Assembly (NCBI RefSeq): GCF_029960815.1
Contig: NZ_JASBRE010000018.1
Location: 1-64,000 of the forward strand
DNA length: 64,000 bases
Reading direction: 5' to 3'
Source: Pseudomonas sp. AL03
Lineage (GTDB): Bacteria; Pseudomonadota; Gammaproteobacteria; Pseudomonadales; Pseudomonadaceae
Shown here piece after piece: positions 61,201 through 64,000 of the stretch. The notes beneath the pieces were generated by a model. The model searched no databases. It was not told the DNA's origin and saw only the letters and a list, made by a program, of their open reading frames with translations. Every line of letters begins with the position of its first letter. Within the stretch, counting starts at the first letter, position 1. Both the position numbers and the translations under genes were made by a program.

Positions 61201-63053
61201 CCGGTGTTTATCTAATCGGCTCAACGGCTGATCGCTCTGCACCACAGGTGCTTATTGCGCCTCACAGCCCTCGGCATGGGGTGAAAGAATATGAAAATGA
61301 AGCACAACTGCTAACAGAACTGAAGACCCGCGGACCGCTGCTCGACTGGCTACTCCTGAATCTGCCGCAGCCTGATCGGATACTCCTGGAAACCCGGATG
61401 GCGATCACTGATCACCGCGTCACCAGAGCCACGCCGACGAGCACCGGTCATCGCTTCACCGAGACCACACTGGCATCCAATCCGATCAAGGGGAACCTGT
61501 TCAACCATTTACTCAATGACAACGCTGCGTTGCTGACCCGATTGCTCGGTTGTCAGTCCGATGACAGAAAACAGGGCGAGTGGGCGACCATCAAACAGGT
61601 GTTGGGCGAAGATTTGCACGCGGCATTTTCGTTTTGTATAGGCAAACTCGCGTACCCCATCACGGTATGGCGCAGTTACCGCGATATCAAGCAATCCGCC
61701 GAAGACCTTCAAACACATAAATGGGGAGCCGCAATAAAAGAGTTCATCAGCGGCATTGCACAACTGGCCTCGTTGCAGCAATCGATGGAGGAGCCTTCGA
61801 CGACCCGCGCGCCCGCGCCAGAAACGCCCGACACTCGACTCAAATGGCAGGACATCGACATCACTGCACCCGAGCGCACGCAATTGAAGCGTCATGAGAG
61901 CATCGACGTCGATCTGGGTTCGCTGACACACAACGCCAAGCTTGGGCTCTACTCTCATCCAACGACAAAACAACTTTACGGGCCGGTTGAAGGAAAAGTG
62001 TATCCGGTCGCAAAACCTGGCACCCGTTGGCGCATCGCCGACACCCCCGCTCGCGTCCCTTATCTGCGTCAAAACGAATCGAAACAATGGGTTCTGGACA
62101 GGGAAAAACCGGCGCCCCGCTTCAGCCTCATCAACCGGTTACAGAACGCGATAACGGTTTGGGAAAGCATGAATGTCGAAGCACATGGAATGCCTCAAGT
62201 CCGTCAAATTTTTCCGCGAAAGGCTCGTCAGATTGACGAGGCGCTGGATCTGGCAACCACCTATGCCTGGAACAGCTTCCGCAACCTGCAAATGCTCAAG
62301 ACTTCTGACGGTACGGTCACGCCCGTGCACCAGCTCATCATGGATTTTATCGATGTGTCTACCGTGTCGGACGCGCATGTGCAGAAGCTCGAAAAAGTCG
62401 TGGGCGACATTTTTGCGGCCCTGTTGGACCCCACACTCAGAAAGCCGAACTCCAGGCGGTTTGTAGTCGGCAAGATCCTCAGTCACGCGGAAAATACGTT
62501 CGGCTTCACCCTTCCAAAGGACGTAAAAGGGAAAATTTACCTGACAGATAAATTTTTCTTCCCCCATTTCGACCACTACCGCGATCATCTGTCCGACGCC
62601 GCCTTCCCCATCAACGCTCATGCTCGGGCGGCAACCCTGATCCATGAGATTTCGCACATTGCCGGCAAAACCGAGGACATTTCTTATCTCGACTCCAGCA
62701 GACCGTTCGTCGACCTGATAGGAACGGCCAGTGCTTTCGCCACTGATCTCAAAACAGCCTTGAGCGAACTTCAGGACAGCGCACTGTCAATCAAGACGCC
62801 TTATACACAGCTGTTCAAAATCCAGAACCCTGATGCCGGTGAATGGGAGGACCTGGGCAGTACTACTGATGAAAATACCGATCGGATAAAGGAACATATC
62901 TTGACCTTGACCGGCGAGGACAACCTGAGCGGTGCCCGCACAACCTTCAAAAAAGATCCACTGATCAGACTGGCGGTGCAACTCGCTAACGCTGACAGCG
63001 TTACCTGGCTGATCACCCATCTGGGGCGCCAATTGCACACCAGCACCCCATGA
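58224..63053 (+). CDS. Large dermonecrotic-toxin-like protein with HEISH metalloprotease motif
   Basis: A 1609-residue protein. Its sequence has features of the dermonecrotic/RTX toxin membrane-localisation family (DUF6543/ToxA_N). I count four copies of a module centred on residues 87, 376, 655 and 1010: a strand such as VMLYTPWKG, FLYTRSRG, AILWTPALG or VLIAPHSPR, then a helix with LLxxLxxxxR. Near the C terminus, LIHEISHIAGKTEDISYL gives a zinc-protease motif (H1474, E1475, H1478) with a following Asp (D1485), as in aspzincins. There is no signal peptide. It is probably a secreted effector or toxin; the exporter and target are unknown. ATG 58224 has GAGGAAAA before it. Confidence 0.8.
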   Translation: MIASPLPYFFDEAERASNAKQPGDREKALTFTLDDLNWLQGVYLPTHVARVATTKPIHIERLLLGPTDIPLAGAFAMSRPNNGEVMLYTPWKGLVKFADKVDLKSTLKAWLAQETGKRELLRYLSIEQRNAVQAAAMPEISTTTIEGAVFQDQALTLELNQTHNIQSMMAKLVKMPTLQSMLDEILKIALAKRFPRLDQRQTRLESFISTVSTFDTRESRYTMSSQPLSDVLLQYYLTHQWPTGDSRVFSNPAHGVSSDADNQAWESSIIEIAQRFTPHLRNLLKTYWNSPTRAGQSPSEFLTEGIRDTFHVNLLLKRQQGVLTSQQYLRLMNVSLAPASNDSLRIEKVRITAPFKHYAELACTLMIGSSDALGFLYTRSRGIEATSNLPAARTIVLAMIKSEGHEDTLLNYMSLDERRTLLSMEPDERMIIGEPIVGPAFEQLMADILDKQLQNLTYALSRYRESEGSLDPHALLDKALDVRGLIDERLLAVDANGRWSTHVDQRWSAQPATVRAESVKEQWALLSTAALEQNLLNHPVIPAATRTITDAQRFVGSSLEGLQSSFTHTLSTALRSELKLQTVARTLGVTEQAIIKTVLDSPIRLHRGALNGFLPDVFSLALKAGDATDPLKLASCFVLTERGGLDPVHSGRAILWTPALGFEAFKALTPLLTELGQRLADVNHRSTLLENLGRSERLPGKTYTLAPLQRVDGHFLDHLQKPSVHLDPSCLTSALATKLSTTPLTHLLNLVALRKPRSGLDRAMDIARSLTTQQKLPAWLAKASVNDLMLHAELLQQYLNNVKDDQDYLTGIRSLQRTAHLELEKQLKADTFNINPDNVQVQISAHATSAANTQTLTDFALTHLKDLDQVHFKLVSLDTTVIPEGMDERYITDLIRNLKPGEHQQKILSDALADTQANAGRRTRFYTQLPWQLMHYAHAEKLQERLSETGFDLIRQVMDMPDAIARAAVAGAHAIIRPLEFLGIKSAQTIKVPGVYLIGSTADRSAPQVLIAPHSPRHGVKEYENEAQLLTELKTRGPLLDWLLLNLPQPDRILLETRMAITDHRVTRATPTSTGHRFTETTLASNPIKGNLFNHLLNDNAALLTRLLGCQSDDRKQGEWATIKQVLGEDLHAAFSFCIGKLAYPITVWRSYRDIKQSAEDLQTHKWGAAIKEFISGIAQLASLQQSMEEPSTTRAPAPETPDTRLKWQDIDITAPERTQLKRHESIDVDLGSLTHNAKLGLYSHPTTKQLYGPVEGKVYPVAKPGTRWRIADTPARVPYLRQNESKQWVLDREKPAPRFSLINRLQNAITVWESMNVEAHGMPQVRQIFPRKARQIDEALDLATTYAWNSFRNLQMLKTSDGTVTPVHQLIMDFIDVSTVSDAHVQKLEKVVGDIFAALLDPTLRKPNSRRFVVGKILSHAENTFGFTLPKDVKGKIYLTDKFFFPHFDHYRDHLSDAAFPINAHARAATLIHEISHIAGKTEDISYLDSSRPFVDLIGTASAFATDLKTALSELQDSALSIKTPYTQLFKIQNPDAGEWEDLGSTTDENTDRIKEHILTLTGEDNLSGARTTFKKDPLIRLAVQLANADSVTWLITHLGRQLHTSTP

Positions 63054-63150
63054 ATCAGAAAATAAACACCACTTTGATGGGTAATTGCCATGACGGTTGT
63101 TCTCGCAGACTTCCTCACAAGGTTAGAATGCAGGAAATCAGGATGAGTCA

Positions 63151-64000
63151 ATGACCGAAAACCCTCTCTCGCAAGCCCAATATGACGCAATCACCGATGC
63201 CGCTGCGCATTGGTGCATGCGTCTGCACGCCATCGATTGCACGGCTGAAGAGCGGCTGGCGTTCGAGCAATGGCATGACGCTCATCCGCTTCACGCGTTC
63301 GAGTACGAGGCCATGCTGGAAATCTGGGATGTCGCGGGGGACCTGCCACGTCCCGAAACCGTGATACCGGTGGCTCGCGCCAAGCGTGAAACGCCTTGGC
63401 GCACCTTCGGTATCGCCGCCGCGGTTTGCGCCATGGCGCTGCCATTGGCGGCCTATAGCGGCTGGAACCTGGGCTGGTTACCCAATTCGTACCAACATTT
63501 CGAGGCGAGCGATACTGTCCGTCAGGTCACCCTGAGCGATGGCAGTCAGGTGGAACTGAACCTGGGCAGTGAGCTGACGTTCAGCAACTACAAGGACCAG
63601 CGCCGGATCACTTTGGAAAAAGGCGAAGCCTTCTTCAGCGTCCGCCACGACACTCGGCACCCCTTCATTGTCAAAGCGGCCGAAGGCAGGATTCGGGTAA
63701 CCGGAACCAAATTCAATGTCTGGATGTATGAAGATCAGGTACGCGTGAACCTGATTGAAGGTTCGGTGCTGGTCAGCAGCAATGATGCCCTTGCGGGTGA
63801 CGGCTTGCGTCTCGAGCCAGCGATGCAGGCAAGCTATAGACGCGGCGACTTCACTTCCCAGATCAGTCAGACCTACGACAATGACAACTCACTGGCGTGG
63901 CGCAGCGGAAAACTGGTGCTCGATGATCTGGCGCTGGCCGACGCACTGCCATTGATCAATCGCTACTTGAGCAAACCGGTGATGGTGGCCGACCACAGTA
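63151..64000 (+). CDS. FecR family anti-sigma/transducer protein (3' end outside window)
   Basis: The first 283 codons of a FecR-type inner membrane regulator. The cytoplasmic DUF4880 domain (WCMRLHAIDCTAEERLAFEQWHDAHP) precedes one membrane helix (about 88-108), then the periplasmic FecR domain (VRQVTLSDGSQVELNLGSEL, GEAFFSVRHDTRHPFIVKA, IRVTGTKFNVW). FecR proteins relay receptor occupancy to an ECF sigma factor. The partner fecI gene normally precedes fecR, but here the preceding gene is the large toxin, 97 bases away. ATG 63151 follows AGGATGAGTCA. Confidence 0.92.
   Translation, partial: MTENPLSQAQYDAITDAAAHWCMRLHAIDCTAEERLAFEQWHDAHPLHAFEYEAMLEIWDVAGDLPRPETVIPVARAKRETPWRTFGIAAAVCAMALPLAAYSGWNLGWLPNSYQHFEASDTVRQVTLSDGSQVELNLGSELTFSNYKDQRRITLEKGEAFFSVRHDTRHPFIVKAAEGRIRVTGTKFNVWMYEDQVRVNLIEGSVLVSSNDALAGDGLRLEPAMQASYRRGDFTSQISQTYDNDNSLAWRSGKLVLDDLALADALPLINRYLSKPVMVADHS

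Noticed and set aside
1..64000. tRNA, rRNA, insertion sequences, phage or integrase genes
   Set aside because: I looked for tRNA-like arms, transposase and integrase motifs and found none; the two remnants at 54947-56154 are explained by deletion, not by a mobile element.

Overview
The window is a chromosomal segment of a fluorescent-group Pseudomonas. This rests on the mannitol operon in the mtlK-mtlD-mtlY-mtlZ order known from P. fluorescens, a complete fapABCDEF functional-amyloid operon, many Pseudomonas-type small proteins (DUF2790, DUF1652, DUF1294, DUF883), LpxO, and dispersed palindromic repeats typical of this group. GC content is high and genes are dense. I saw no tRNA, rRNA, insertion sequence, prophage or CRISPR array.

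Layout. 1-4641: end of the mannitol operon (ABC ATPase, mannitol 2-dehydrogenase, xylulokinase, fructokinase), with a perfect 29-bp inverted repeat between mtlD and mtlY. 4700-7400: small conserved proteins. 7408-8571: a short threonine dehydratase behind what reads as a transcription attenuator (leader peptide, antiterminator, terminator). 8670-12678: a CorA-like transporter and a RimK-like ATP-grasp ligase, divergent from a GNAT plus C39-peptidase fusion. 12824-23450: PQQ-dependent sugar dehydrogenase, Ku, LpxO, the ABC-F protein YbiT, an MFS permease, a lipase-like hydrolase, azoreductase with a divergent LysR gene, YjbR and DUF1294 proteins. 23446-27409: UppP, a chemoreceptor, and a PnuC/NadR-type NAD salvage pair. 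27500-34593: the fap amyloid operon with a good -24/-12 (sigma-54) promoter, an upstream spaced inverted repeat, and a convergent sigma-54 activator gene at its far end. 34900-42200: a delta-60 repeat protein, NhaB, and a tightly overlapping gnd-zwf-HAD phosphatase operon. 42412-46876: CptA phosphoethanolamine transferase and a Fur-box-preceded TonB receptor. 46924-54957: acetyltransferases, DinB, ZapE, a WYL regulator, and a potF-like/speB polyamine pair with a divergent LysR gene. 54947-56154: two gene remnants (nitrilase and LysR) joined by one deletion. 56138-64000: DUF883, the DpkA-type imine reductase, a 1609-residue dermonecrotic-toxin-like protein with a C-terminal HEISH zinc-protease motif, and a FecR gene cut by the window edge.

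The points most worth following are: the ilvA attenuator; the sigma-54 control region and long repetitive linker of the fap operon; the ATP-grasp/GNAT-C39 locus; the four-module toxin; and the nitrilase-LysR deletion scar. All family names come from recognising motifs by eye; no database search was run.
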